Shown: positions 37,546 to 48,362 of the stretch, one piece after another | How positions within the stretch are numbered: position 1 is the first letter of the stretch | How the letters are laid out: every line of letters starts with the position of its first letter | NCBI GenBank assembly: GCA_009760855.2 | Contig: WPIO01000036.1 | Span: 2,669,001-2,733,000, forward strand | Length of the DNA stretch: 64,000 nucleotides | Direction of reading: 5' to 3' | From: Cristatella mucedo | Lineage: Eukaryota; Bryozoa; Phylactolaemata; Cristatellidae | The notes under the pieces: model-generated | What the model saw: the letters and a program-made list of their open reading frames with translations, nothing else | Told to the model about the DNA's origin: nothing | Database searches by the model: none | Made by a program: the position numbers and the translations under genes

Positions 37546-40500
37546 TCATTTCATTTCGTCGTCGCCATCAGAGCTGCTGCTGCTGGCGTCAGTTCTGGCT
37601 CCAATGCAGCGAATACCAGTCTTGAGAGATGGCGTGCCTTTGTATTTGCCTTCAAAATAAAGTAAGGGAAGTCACACAGCTATGATACGCATCGCAGACA
37701 AAGACGACCAAAACATGAACAGACGGCATTATCAACATGAGCAACCACGATTATCCTGTTGTTGCCAGGGCAGAAAGCTCGAAAAGACAGCAAACAGCTA
37801 AACTCATATGCATGGATGTGCCTGGCATATGCCTGGATCATGTGCCTGGATGTGTGCATACGCCTGGATCATATGCCTGGATGTGTGCGCTCGCACGGAA
37901 ATGAGCAATCACAAGCATTACATAAACTCAGGTACACAAAGATGTTTCAAACGTACAAGTGCTGCATGCTCTATTTGAACTTGTTTGCATCTCAAACTCA
38001 CAATATGCATCATCACACTGGATTTTCCAAACTGCTCAGCCATATCGACGACGGCTAAATCATATACCAGCTCGAAGGCACCGTGAAGGATTCTCGTCGT
38101 GCTGGTCAACGTCACTTCCTCACGTGTGCATTAAAACAAGGCTAAGGAGGAACTCGTCAGTCCGAGACGAGGTAAGATGAAACCAGTGTAACTGAGGTAA
38201 CCGAATGCTATTTGGGCATAGTCTGTCCGTTAACAGCAACACTTGGTAATTTTTTTGGTGACATTAAGCTTTCTCGCAATACCAGGAAGAAGTGACAAAG
38301 CATATACAAATACTATTTAGGCCCTACTGCATCATATTTAGAAAACTATCGCGTTCGAGTGAAAGCTTTAAAAAGTGGTTCGTACAACATTACTAACAAT
38401 TAATTTGCTAAACAAATGTATCAGTATTGCTATTATTCAGGAGCTGATCTGTTTAACAACGGTACGAAATGTCCAGATTACACGTTTTGTTCCAGCTAAT
38501 AGCTAAAGTTGACCTGCAAATTGATTGTTTTTTTAATCTAATAACCTAATCTGAAAATATAATCTAATAGTTTGAGTACTCCCACATTACACCTGGGTCT
38601 TAGCACATGAGTAAGGCACTCGTGCACTAGGCATCGGATTTTAGTCCAGCAGCATACAAACCTTAATTGCCTACTGCGAGCAGAGTGATAGTAGCTATGG
38701 CTCTTCTGCATCTATAAAAATAAGGCTGTTTGTTTGATCAGCTAACCTTTCTTCATCTAGGTCAAATATTTGCTGCTAAGGCAAAGCCTCGGTCCTTCGA
38801 TCCCGACTTAGACCAGCTATCGCGGCTGTCAAAAACAAGTGGAAAAATGTGAATTCGTCACCAGCAGCGGCAGCAGCAGCAGCACTATGGCAGCTGACCT
38901 AGAACACGGGCGAGCAGCACCAACGTGAGGCTCCTTCTGCTGCCTGAGGAGCTGGAGTGCTCAGACTCAACGACAAATTGCTCTCGAAGCAGCTTATCTT
39001 TGTATGCATGCAAAGTCATCGAGACGTGGTGCCCGGTGCCTGAAGCGACGTCAAAAAGAGGCTGCACTCACGCACACAAGCCGAAAGTACAGTGCCAAGC
39101 TCTTTACACATAAGTCCTTTTTTAAGGCAGGTTCAAGCTCAGTGATGCAAGATCCGAAAAGTTCTTCCGTGTAGATAAATATGTCAAGTTTTCTTTTACA
39201 CTGGTGGGAGAACCAAGTTCTTGAACACAAATAATTTCAGACCAGCAGATGCTTTGACGTTGGCAGGTTCAAGCTCAGTGATGCAAGATCCGAAAAGTTC
39301 TTCCGTGTAGATAAATATGTCAAGTTTTCTTTTACACTGGTGGGAGAACCAAGTTCTTGAACACAAATAATTTCAGACCAGCAGATGCTTTGACGTTGGG
39401 AGACTCACTAGCTATTGGCTACCCTACACATTACAAAGGTTACCCCGAGTGGGCACATCTGGAAGAAGAGCAATTTCTGACACCCGTAGTTTTCTATGCA
39501 AGGACCATTCTTTTGGATACCGAGCTGGGTCATCGTGACCCTGACCTCTTTGAAGTATCCATAGAAAGGGTCATTATTATAGTATAGATGGACTGGATCG
39601 CACATGTTGTACTGGTCTGTCACTCTTACCTGCTCAATCCGTAATGGACTGCCTGTTCTGATGTAATGTAATGTATCTCCGTCAGTAACTCCACAAAGTC
39701 ATAAAGACATGTGGGTGCTACGCAGGAGAGTTTTGTATAGCGCACTCAACGTGTTAACAGCTGGTCTCAACGTTGGTGACTTTCATAATTTGACAATATG
39801 ATAATATAATTTGATAATAATTAAGTTTGATTAATATGATAATATAATTTGACAACATGGCAGCCCTTGGAAGTTTGCTTATAAAGCCCAAGAAGCCACT
39901 GCCGATGCTTCTGAGCTGAGCAGTTTGGCCACATGAAAGAATGAAGGTACTGACCGGTCATAATGGCCTGCAATCTTGTATCTAGGAAGACGTAAGTTTG
40001 GCGATAAGTCACTGGTAAAATTTGCTCAAGTTCAAACTGGGTTCGAACTAGCCAAGTCTAAACCTCCCGAACTTTTAGGAGTCGGATCTAGTGACAGGTG
40101 TCGGGCTGCAATGAGTATATCAGCTCTTACCTGGCAACGAGAGAGATCTCAGTACTAGAGATCGTAAATTTCCCGACTAGCAATAAAAATTGAAGGAATG
40201 GTGAGGCCTCCACTCACAGACATTGTAGCACGCAATATTAGCCACCTGCAGCTCAATCGATCTGCGATGGAATCACAGCTAACACCCATCGTCGATGGGT
40301 CATCCCTGGAAGCGCTGACTATCGGAGACACCAGCCTAGGCTGGGACCGTGCTGCTAGCGAGTAACAGCTGTGGACTGAAGCCGTGTCTATGCTTAGCCA
40401 TGGCAGGCTCGGAACGCCAGATCTGGCGACCCCGGGTGAAAAGAGAGGCAAACTTGCAAAAAACCTAAACTAGATTGATTGCCCGATCTCCCGGAACCAA

Positions 40501-42335
40501 TTCAAGCAGTTCAAGGGCAAAGGAAGGGCAACCGAAAAGCTTTGCGCAGCCACACACCAGGAGCACAGCAGCAGCAGCAAGCAGGCCCTGCTTCTCTTTG
40601 CACGGCCTTCGCGCAACTGTGTGCTTGCGACTTCACGGCCAGCGTGCAGTTCCACCATCGTGGCAGCACTGGTTGGGGAGCTCGGTGCAAACCAGCCCGG
40701 CCGGCACACCCTCACGCCCTCAGCCCGGTCGGCTTTGTCTTTCATCATCCTCCGAAAACGGCCGCCTCTCGAATGAATATGCTGTCGACACCACTGCAGA
40801 GAGCGTCTGATCCTGTACCCTTGCGATGCAGCACGCTTAGCGTGCTAGATCCCTTACGAGAAAGGCTTCGCCTCAGGCCGCGTTAGATGGTCGAGCGAGC
40901 GAGCCAGCTCGGTGCAAAGCCCCCTGCCTGGCATGCAGGCTGCCTTGCCACCGATCTCTTCAGTCGGTCTGGCGGACGCCTCTTTGCGCCTCCTCTGCCA
41001 CATGCTGGGCTGCTTCTTTTATTATGCCCTGCTGAGGCCGATATCAACACACTACACTGGCTAGCAGGGTGACAGCCGACGTCTGACGACAGCCACTCTT
41101 CCTGTCTGCCAAAACTGGCCAGCAGGCAGAAGTTCCGAGAGAGACCAATTGCCTGACATTTTCCAGATTGTGGCCGAGTCTGGCGATCTGAAGCTGGTAC
41201 CCGATTAACAAAAAACTTCAGAGAAGCTGTAGGAGAAATCTTCCCTTTAGTCGGCCAAATCCTCTTATACTTACTTCAATTACAAACAGTGGATAGCAGA
41301 TCTAGGCAGGCATTGAGCATATAGCAGGCACAGCACAGCACACACATATAGACAGGCACGCAGCAAAGAGGTAGCACAGGAAACTACACGGCATACTGTC
41401 ATACTGTCAGAGCCGGCAGCAGCAGCAGCTGCCTGCTCTGATGCAGGGTAGCAGCTAGCAGTAGCAACGAGCATAAGATAGCAGCAGGGCATCGCTATAG
41501 TGCTGCTCTCACCGGCCTGGTTCAGCTGAAACTTGGTCAGCTGGACATGATCGCTGTGTGGCAGTTTTGCAATTGCGTCACCGTCGAGATCGTCCTCTAT
41601 GTCAAACTCGAGTGAATAGATTTGGTGTAGCTGAAGGAAGCCTGCAATAAGACAGCCATCACACAGCTGCGGCTGTAGCATTACGTTTGCGTTCAGAGTT
41701 TTGCAACTGCAAATGTCTCCGGTATATACACAAGGTGTCTACAAAAAGTGGCTGAGTAGAACTTGAGCCTCATCAAAGGCGGAAAACCATCATACGAAGC
41801 TTGGTCGGCGCCCCCCAAACTCAGCCTGGCTCAAACAGCTGCACGTACATAATACACTATATATATAAACGAGATCTGTGTATGTGCACACGTGGCGTGA
41901 TTGCCGGCCAGAACCACACAGCAACACCGACGTTCCTTCCACGACCTTGTTGAAAGAGGTCCTGGATGCCCGACTACATACCCTTGCTGTACCACTTGGT
42001 GCGTAGAGTTGCCATCTTGTTCCGTCCGAAGCTCACGTTGTCTGTGAGATTCCTTCACGATTGCTAATTGCAACACATTTTCCCGACGTGTACACGTTCT
42101 ACATCTAGGCATCTGGCACTTGCTAGTGGTGTGGCACCGATGGATGCGGACAGGCTACTGGAGGGATGCCAGCTGCGGCACTGATTACCTGTGCGCACTG
42201 GGGATCGGCATAGCAGAGAGGCTCACTCACCCAGATGAATGATCCTCGTGCTGGCGTCGGCCGCCTCCACGCTGATCTCGGAGTCGTGGTCCTTGCTCAG
42301 CTGCTTCGAGTCGAAGCGAACGTGAGATTCGCTCT
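37546..42335 (-). CDS. ADISSP: ADISSP (C20orf27-like) protein, four C-terminal exons; first exon not found
   Basis: Small conserved animal protein, human C20orf27 / adipose secreted signalling protein, with no catalytic motif. Exons in transcript order: 42335-42231, 41641-41513, 39039-38899 and 37649-37546 (TGA). Every joint is GT-AG with a one-base carry-over, so phases agree throughout. The parts read SESHVRFDSKQLSKDHDSEI, then GFLQLHQIYSLEFDI, GHHVSMTLHAYKDKLLREQF with TLVLLARVLG, and GKYKGTPSLKTGIRCIGAR. These follow the human protein's SHVHFD, VGFLKILHRYEI, KEGVLKEEILL, VTVQARV and HGTPMLLDGVKCVGAE blocks in order. Visible length is 159 residues, against about 174 for human. The tail is a Ser and acidic run instead of the human SDWHGFD ending. 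Exon 1 should encode roughly 15-25 residues and lie above 42335, perhaps in the GC-rich stretch at 44.3-45.3 kb. Introns hold SINEs and a 136-bp duplication. Confidence 0.88.
38600..38746 (+). mobile_element. SINE family A, old copy
   Basis: Diverged: GAGTAAGGCACTCGTGCAC, ATAGTAGCTATGGCTCTTC, terminal AATAAGGCTGTTTG and GATCAGCTAAC. It lies in the last ADISSP intron. Confidence 0.65.
39126..39397 (+). repeat. 136-bp tandem duplication, two units
   Basis: Sequence from GGCAGGTTCAAGCTCAGTGA at 39126 repeats from 39262 without visible differences. Two identical units point to a recent event or an assembly duplication. It lies in the ADISSP intron between 39039 and 41513. Confidence 0.95.
39661..39752 (-). 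mobile_element. LINE family B tail fragment
   Basis: On +: TAATGTATCTCCGTCAGTAA, CATAAAGACATGTGGGTGC and GAGAGTTTTGTATAGCGCAC. Confidence 0.85.
39753..41512. other. ADISSP intron, remainder
   Basis: No repeat family or second gene is recognised. An AT-rich patch with a repeated AATATGATAATATAATTTGA-like unit is at 39796-39856. Confidence 0.45.
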
Positions 42336-42519
42336 CTGCAGGACAGGGAGGACAGAGATTAAAGAGTGACAAGATGGCCACATGCCGAGGCAGAGCGGCG
42401 CGCTACCTCAGTGAGGCCTGCAGCTACGATCACGAGTCACCGAGCGATTGCATGAGACCTCGGGGGGGGGGGAGGCAAACACCATAGTGAGACAAAGAGA
42501 AAGAGAGACAAAGAGAGAC

Positions 42520-42596
<77 letters not shown>

Positions 42597-43530
42597 TCGA
42601 AAGCGATCGACTTCGGTGCAAAGCCTGTGCCTGAACCGTGAGCCGGATTCCTATAGCACTTGATGCACAGAAGCAACATCTATTATAGCGCACTAGAAAA
42701 ACAGCTGGTGGCACATTATCAGCAGATTTGAGGGTGCTCGACACATCGATGGCTGACGGCAAATGTTGCCTACCCAGTGCGTGCCTGCGGCCACCACCGC
42801 CTAGCATACTTCGGCGCATGTGCCGATGCCATGCACCTGTGGGTTCACGGCGATAAGTGTGCACAAATTGCATGTGCTGTGGGTGAGTGTGCATGTTCGT
42901 GGGTGTACACTCTACGGACGCTGCCTCTCAACACGTACGCCCAAGAACCAATGAGACCGAGGAGGCCACTTCTAGCTGTGTGTAGTACACTCGAAGAAGA
43001 GTAAGCAGCTCTCGCAGGGTATCTAACAGCATTCATTTCAAGCGACACAAAAACCGAGGAGGAGGAGGAGGAGCAAGAATTAGGAGACCCCAAGTGGCAG
43101 AGAAGTGGAAGCACAGATCGGCTGGCATGGCAGTGCCAGAGCAATCGTAGGGAGAGCACATAGTCGCAGAGAGAAGGAAGAATACAGAGTTGCACTATGA
43201 AATGACGGCAATAACAGCAGGCCGAGCGTGGTCCTCTGGACAATCCAGACGGAGCATTCCGTGAGGGAGGGGGAGAGGGATCGCCTCCATCATCTCATCA
43301 TCAATCATCAATAGATTAATGATCATCATATCATATCATATGGGATCATCTCACAGTCTGCGATTGGCTGCGACTGCAGGGCAAAGCCAGCTTGCAGCTC
43401 CTCTCACCTTGATCGTGCACGTGCTTAAGTTACACGATAACTAGCTGTGGACGTGAGAACCACAGTCCAAGGGCGAATGCACCGATTGCAAGCAGTAATT
43501 TAGCAAAAGAGTGAGACAGCTAATTTATTG
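42336..43530. other. Region upstream of the first recognised ADISSP exon
   Basis: Holds a (GA)n run and a repeated ATCATC/ATCATATCAT patch near 43285-43345. The missing ADISSP first exon could lie here or further up; none could be identified. Confidence 0.4.
42526..42590. repeat. (GA)n microsatellite
   Basis: Pure GA run preceded by imperfect AGAGACA units from about 42490. Confidence 0.95.
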
Positions 43531-43532
43531 TA

Positions 43533-43792
43533 CCGCACTGGTTTGGCAGTGTGGCTAAGGTGCTCGAATCGAACCAAGGTCAAAGTGAATGTATTCGCTA
43601 ACAGCTAAACTTCACATATGCCTCTGGGCTCGAGCCCAGCCTCTTTTGTATAGCTACAGAAGAGCCTTTACGGCTATCACCATCGCTTGCAGTGGCGATA
43701 CAGGATCGCCCACTGCAGGATTCAAACCCACGACCTCAGGACCGAGATCGTGAAAAGCAACCACCTTACCTAGTGTGTGCCATCACGGCATC
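43533..43792. mobile_element. Composite of SINE family B pieces and a - strand SINE family A
   Basis: A + strand family B head (CTGGTTTGGCAGTGTGGCTA, 43540-43600) is followed by a - strand family B piece (CATATGCCTCTGGGCTCGAG). Then comes a nearly full - strand family A (about 43640-43792: AGCCTCTTTTGTATAGCTAC to TGCCATCACGGC). Confidence 0.75.
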
Positions 43793-43869
43793 CACCCTTT
43801 TGCTCCTCACACAAAGCGAAAGCTGACCGTCAACTGTCTAAGAAGTGCTTGGTGCATTGACCGGCAGTG

Positions 43870-43947
43870 TGTGTGCGTGTGTGTACGAGAATGATGTGTG
43901 CGTGTGTGTACGAGAATGATGTGTGCGTGTGTGTGTGTCTGTGTGCG

Positions 43948-43997
<50 letters not shown>

Positions 43998-44035
43998 TGT
44001 GTGCGCATGTGTGCATTTGCATGTGTGAGGGAGGG
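43870..44035. repeat. (GT)n-rich tract with a repeated TACGAGAATGATGTG unit
   Basis: GT/GC-alternating DNA, with TACGAGAATGATGTGTGCG at about 43884 and again at about 43910. Confidence 0.9.
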
Positions 44036-44102
44036 AGAGAGAGTGAAAGGAGACGGAGAGTGAAAGAGTAAGGAGAGTGAAGGAAGAATGGGAGTTATGG
44101 GC

Positions 44103-44103
<1 letters not shown>

Positions 44104-44175
<72 letters not shown>
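44104..44175. repeat. (GA)n microsatellite
   Basis: Pure GA run, followed by ACATACATACAT and more GA-rich sequence. Confidence 0.96.
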
Positions 44176-44183
<8 letters not shown>

Positions 44184-44289
44184 CAGCCAGACATGCATAC
44201 ATACATACATCCAGACAGACAGAGAAATGGCAGAGTCAGACCAAGAGATAGATCGAACATGTATAGAGAGAAGAGAGAGGTGAGAGATT

Positions 44290-45300
44290 AAGCTGCCAAG
44301 CGGACCGGGTGTCCCTCTCTGGCGAATGACATCGCAGCTTTCGCTCTCCCTCGAATGCAGGAGCAGGGACAAGAGTCGTTTTTTCTCAGGCTGAGCGATG
44401 GCGAGGTAAGAGGAACAAGGGGGGAAGACAGACAGCGGCGCGGCGCGGCGACTACGGCGAGCGATGGGCAGCGGACCGTGCGAGAGGCACGGGGCCCTGC
44501 CGCCTGCAAACTGCGACCTTCTGCGGCCGCCAGCGAACCCGGCCGGCCCCCCCCCTCCGAGCGCGCGTGCACACCGGCTGCGGCCAACATTCGGCGCGAG
44601 TTCGCTGCGGCACATCCGCCGCGCAACGCCGCGCCCGGGTCGGGCGGAACGCTGGCTGCTAGGCGTCGTGCGGCGAAGAGCGCACGGAAGAGCTCCGAAC
44701 GGTTCTCGCGCGGAAGGGGAGCTGGAGGGCGCAGGGCACGGAGAGCTGAAGCGCCGCTCACTGCCGGCGCTTCCGGATTGGTCCGGTCCGCCGACGCGCA
44801 GCCGTAAGGCGGCGGCTGAGCGACGCACCTTTGTCGTGCACACGCCGCGCCGCCGCACTATCCATTTCCTGCACGCCGTCGACGCTACACGCCCGGCCGG
44901 CGGCGGCGTCGGCTGACGAAAGGCGTCGGGTTCGGGCGATTGGCGCGGCAGACGGTCAAACTGTCGGCTGGACGGAAGAGGCGGAGCGGCCTCGGGGAGG
45001 GTCCAGGGCCGGCGAATTGGAGAGCTTGCCATCCACTCGCTACCCGACTGGGCGCGGCTCGGCCGCGACGCAGGCGGCCAGCCCGCCGGCGGGGAAACCG
45101 TGCGACTGCGAGTTCGGTATTGCTTCGAAATGTGGTATCGTAGGCAGAAATTTTTTCTACGCCTTGTTCGTCACCGAGGAGCAGAAAATGCGAAGAGCAT
45201 ACGAGGATGGCCGCCACAGCTCCTCAGCAGCGTTCCGTTGGGTGGCGCACTTCGTCACGTGACGTCCAGGACTGTGTCCCGTAGCGGCCGGTCGTGGTAA
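44290..45300. other. GC- and CpG-rich island with an E-box palindrome
   Basis: High-GC sequence with overlapping GC-driven frames on both strands. GTCACGTGAC, a CLEAR/USF-type palindrome, lies at 45254-45263. Such an island is a plausible promoter for the - strand ADISSP gene, whose first exon is unaccounted for. No ATG exon with the right phase could be fixed. Confidence 0.4.
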
Positions 45301-45371
45301 GGGCGGTGGTAAAGATCTGTCGGGGGTGCGCCTTTGACGCAAAGCTTCGCAGTCTGTAAAGTAAAATAAAA

Positions 45372-45400
45372 GTTAGCTGATTTAACAGCCTTATTTAAAT
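45372..45400 (-). mobile_element. SINE family A, 3' end only
   Basis: TTAGCTGATTTAACAGCC is the reverse complement of the family A terminus. Confidence 0.6.
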
Positions 45401-46160
45401 TTCGGGGGGCCGCCCGGTCTCGTGCAACAACCCCCGTCCGAGATAGGTCTATATCTTTCAAGTTGGTCTCTTGGGGCAATCCAAGGAATAATGAATGGCT
45501 ACAAAATCATTGTTAATAGTGAACAATTTATACAGCGACCTGAGAACATGGAATCTTACATTGAGTACTATTTATAGTCTGGAGATGAAGCTCACCAGTT
45601 AGCTAGCTAGCTAGTGAAAACGTGCACAACTTGAGCACGTTCGAGCACATTTTAAAGCTCTTTTTTGAAGTCAGTTCTCCAGGTTGCTTATTAGTGACGA
45701 CCGATTGGTAAGAAACTTAGAAGGCAAGACAATTTCCAAGGCTTTAAATTTTCGGCCAGTTGTTTCTGGTTGCTACCGAAGTAAGGCAAATGGAGCAGTT
45801 TCTGTTGAGCGTTTGGCCCGCTAAACCCCACCAGCCCTTCCGGGGACAACTACGATTTCAGGGAGGGGCACTTGGGCAATAGAATTTAGAATAAGTAATT
45901 ATCGCTGAGTAATTGCCCAGCCACGGTTGAAAAATCACGGCAATTTTCCACCCTGCTTTGGAAGGCGCGATGAGTTTCCCCTAACCTAGCTGGTGAGCCT
46001 GCCCTACTGATGGGCAATCGTGCAGCTAGTTGTTAGTATAGCGGAATCTTTAAAGAAAAACAAGACAGCATACGCCGCAGTTAATTTTAGAAGCAATTAC
46101 GCTCTCGCTTCGTCTCGGCGGTGTTTATGTGAGTGACTTTCTTTGTTCTTCGTTCTCGTT
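45401..46160. other. Gene-free stretch
   Basis: No exon or repeat family is recognised; one GCTAGCTAGCTAG run at about 45602. Confidence 0.45.
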
Positions 46161-46163
46161 GCT

Positions 46164-46340
46164 TTGGTGAGCCGTGATGGCCCGCACCAGGTAAGGCGGT
46201 TGCTTTCACGACCGTCGGTCCCGAGGTCGTGGGTTCGAATCCTGCGGTGGGCGATCCTTTATCGCCACTGCAAGCGGCGGTGATGGCCGTATAAAGGCTC
46301 TTCTGTCGCTATATAAAAAGAGGCTGTTTAATCAGCTAGC
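46164..46340 (+). mobile_element. SINE family A, near full length
   Basis: TTGGTGAGCCGTGATGGC start, GGTTCGAATCC B-box match at about 46232, AAGCGGCGGTGATGGCCG body, TGTTTAATCAGCTAG end. Confidence 0.92.
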
Positions 46341-46400
46341 ATTCTTCGATGGTATGCGAGCAAATCGGCCATTTCGGCGGCGGCGAAGGCTTCCGCTAGC

Positions 46401-46440
46401 GAAGTGAATTATCCCACCCCCAGGCGAGATAATTCACTTC
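46401..46440. repeat. 13-bp inverted repeat (hairpin)
   Basis: GAAGTGAATTATC at 46401-46413 is the reverse complement of GATAATTCACTTC at 46428-46440; loop of 14 bases. Confidence 0.9.
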
Positions 46441-46449
46441 CGCGCGCGC

Positions 46450-47530
46450 TGCTATCTCACTTGAAGCTGCTCAAAAAATAGCTGAATAGGAACTTGCTGC
46501 ACAATCGAAGCGTGCGAGCGTGCGCGCGTCAGGGTGAGCGGAGCAGCTGCTCGGAACGTCCGCCAACGTCCGCCAACGACTGCCAAAATAACCCCGCCCA
46601 CTCCTCGCGGCATTTTCCCCGTCCGCGTGAATCGTCCTTGGAGTGAGCACTGAAACTGAGCATACTATGACTAACTGGTTGGAAATCTTCCTTTCCGGCA
46701 TAAGTAACGTGACTGGCAAGAGATTTAGTTCTTCATTGACGATAAATACTTGCATATTATTATTGTTATTAGTAGTATTAGCTACCTTACTAGCAGGCGG
46801 CCTGACTGAGGGGGTCGAGCAAGTGCATTTTCGCTGCTGTAGTCTATAGAAGCCGCCATAGTCTATAGTCTCTGCTGCAGTCCACATCAGCCTCTATAGT
46901 CTATAGTCTATGTACCCATTCCTTTGCAACATAGGAAAAGTGCTTAGAATGAGATTTTGTTAGATTTTTTGGCCTGTCGAGGTTGGTCCGATTCTGGTTT
47001 TTTGTCTGCAGACTCGATTAAAGATCGTCAACTGTAGCTACGGCAGCCTATCATTACCTGCATCCTACCCTATCCGACATTTTTGCATCCGACTTTTGGC
47101 TCAACTCGCTTGGTCGACGGAATGCCACACATCGATGAATGCCATATTGGCAGCATGGCACTTCCCTGGTAGACTCCGCCCGTCAACTGTGAGCGGTCCA
47201 ACTCCAGCACGCGTGCTAATCTTTCCCCCAGGAACCTTCCAGCTAAGGGAACCGAGTGCCGTATCTCAAGACTTTTAACAGTCAGCTCGCTTGCATTTGG
47301 TACGCGTTCGCTTCTACAGCAGCAGCAAAGCACCGCGTCGTTGCACGCTCTACATATTTTCGAGATCAGCGAGCAGCTCGAAGGCCGACACGGAAATCAC
47401 CGCAAGCGCTCAGCGAGAATTACTTTGTCAAACTGTCCACATGAAGAACCACTAATCTGGCCAGTACCCAAGAAACGATCCCAGTCATCCTTGAAAATGC
47501 CCACCTTGATGGCCTACTCCGATTCTCACC
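46450..47530. other. Gene-free stretch
   Basis: No recognised exon. A possible decayed family A tail is near 46928-46960, and a repeated GTCTATAGTC/CCTCTATAGTC patch is near 46842-46910. Confidence 0.4.
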
Positions 47531-47531
47531 G

Positions 47532-47633
47532 ATGGCGATCGATCGCCAATGCCCCTATCCAAGGAATGGCGATCGATCGCCAACGCCCCTATCCAAGGGA
47601 TGGCGACCGATCGCCAATGCCCCTATCCAAGGA
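47532..47633 (+). repeat. 34-bp tandem repeat, three units
   Basis: Units begin ATGGCGATCGATCGCCAA at 47532, 47566 and 47600. Each contains the palindrome GGCGATCGATCGCC; the third unit has one change. Confidence 0.93.
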
Positions 47634-47840
47634 GAACAAGAGCCAGGCCAGCCTCGACTGATTCGCTGGAGACTGGGCATTAGAATCTACCTTTATATAT
47701 TTTATATTTATATATTTCTGATTTATCATTATATATTTTATCTTGCGGCGATTTATCTGGCATTAGGATTCGCAAGACAAAGTCCCGCACGCGGCTTCTA
47801 GGATCCTGAGCCCTTGAGCTTGAGAACGGCTCCGACGGCA

Positions 47841-48013
47841 TTGGTGAGCCGTGATGGCACACCAGGTAAGGCGGTTGCTTTTCACGACCTCGGTCCCGAG
47901 GTCGTGGGTTCGATTCCTGCGGTGGGCGATTCTTTATCGCCACTGCAAGCGGTGGTGATAGCCGTAAAGGCTCTTCTGTCGCTATACAAAAAAAGGCTGT
48001 TTAATCAGCTAGG
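47841..48013 (+). mobile_element. SINE family A, best-preserved copy
   Basis: TTGGTGAGCCGTGATGGCAC start, perfect B-box GGTTCGATTCC at 47908-47918, GCGGTGGTGATAGCCGTAAA body, TGTTTAATCAGCTAGG end. Usable as the family reference. Confidence 0.93.
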
Positions 48014-48281
48014 ATTGCAAATAAAGTCAGCACGATGATCGGTGGATCCGGTAAGAGACATCCGGGGTCGATGGGTGCGCGCCCATTTCCCATAAATAAA
48101 TTGCCGAAAGACAAGGCTTATTTGGATCTTTCTCTCTACATCGAAGAGTGGGATACGGGCTGATACACTGAGTCAGAGTTTCTGGCGCTTCTCATACCTC
48201 GGTGGATACGCGCGGCTTGATTGGAGCCACACCTACTGGGGTACAATGCCCCTCTCCCGAAGTCGATCTTGCAACTCCGTA

Positions 48282-48362
48282 CTAATAATAAAAATAATAC
48301 ATTTGTTATAGCGCCCTCGGAGAACCCAATTCATTTATAGGCACTTGACATTTGCTGCAAAA
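48282..48362 (-). mobile_element. LINE family A tail fragment
   Basis: AATAATAAAAATAATACATT, CTCGGAGAACCCAATTC and GGCACTTGACATTTGCTGC. Confidence 0.75.

Noticed and set aside
37918-38115. 65-residue - strand ORF with possible splice signals inside the last ADISSP intron
   Set aside because: No family match. The ADISSP exons at 38899 and 37649 join in phase without it, and adding it would break the conserved RVLG-KYKGTP junction.
44885-45217. Candidate ADISSP first exon starting Met-Ala-Ala-Ile
   Set aside because: The start codon is GTG, not ATG, and the sequence does not resemble the family's N-terminus.
46232-46242. tRNA genes suggested by B-box matches such as GGTTCGAATCC
   Set aside because: They recur within the same 165-bp SINE body at many sites and do not fold into a full cloverleaf with an acceptor stem; they are SINE heads.
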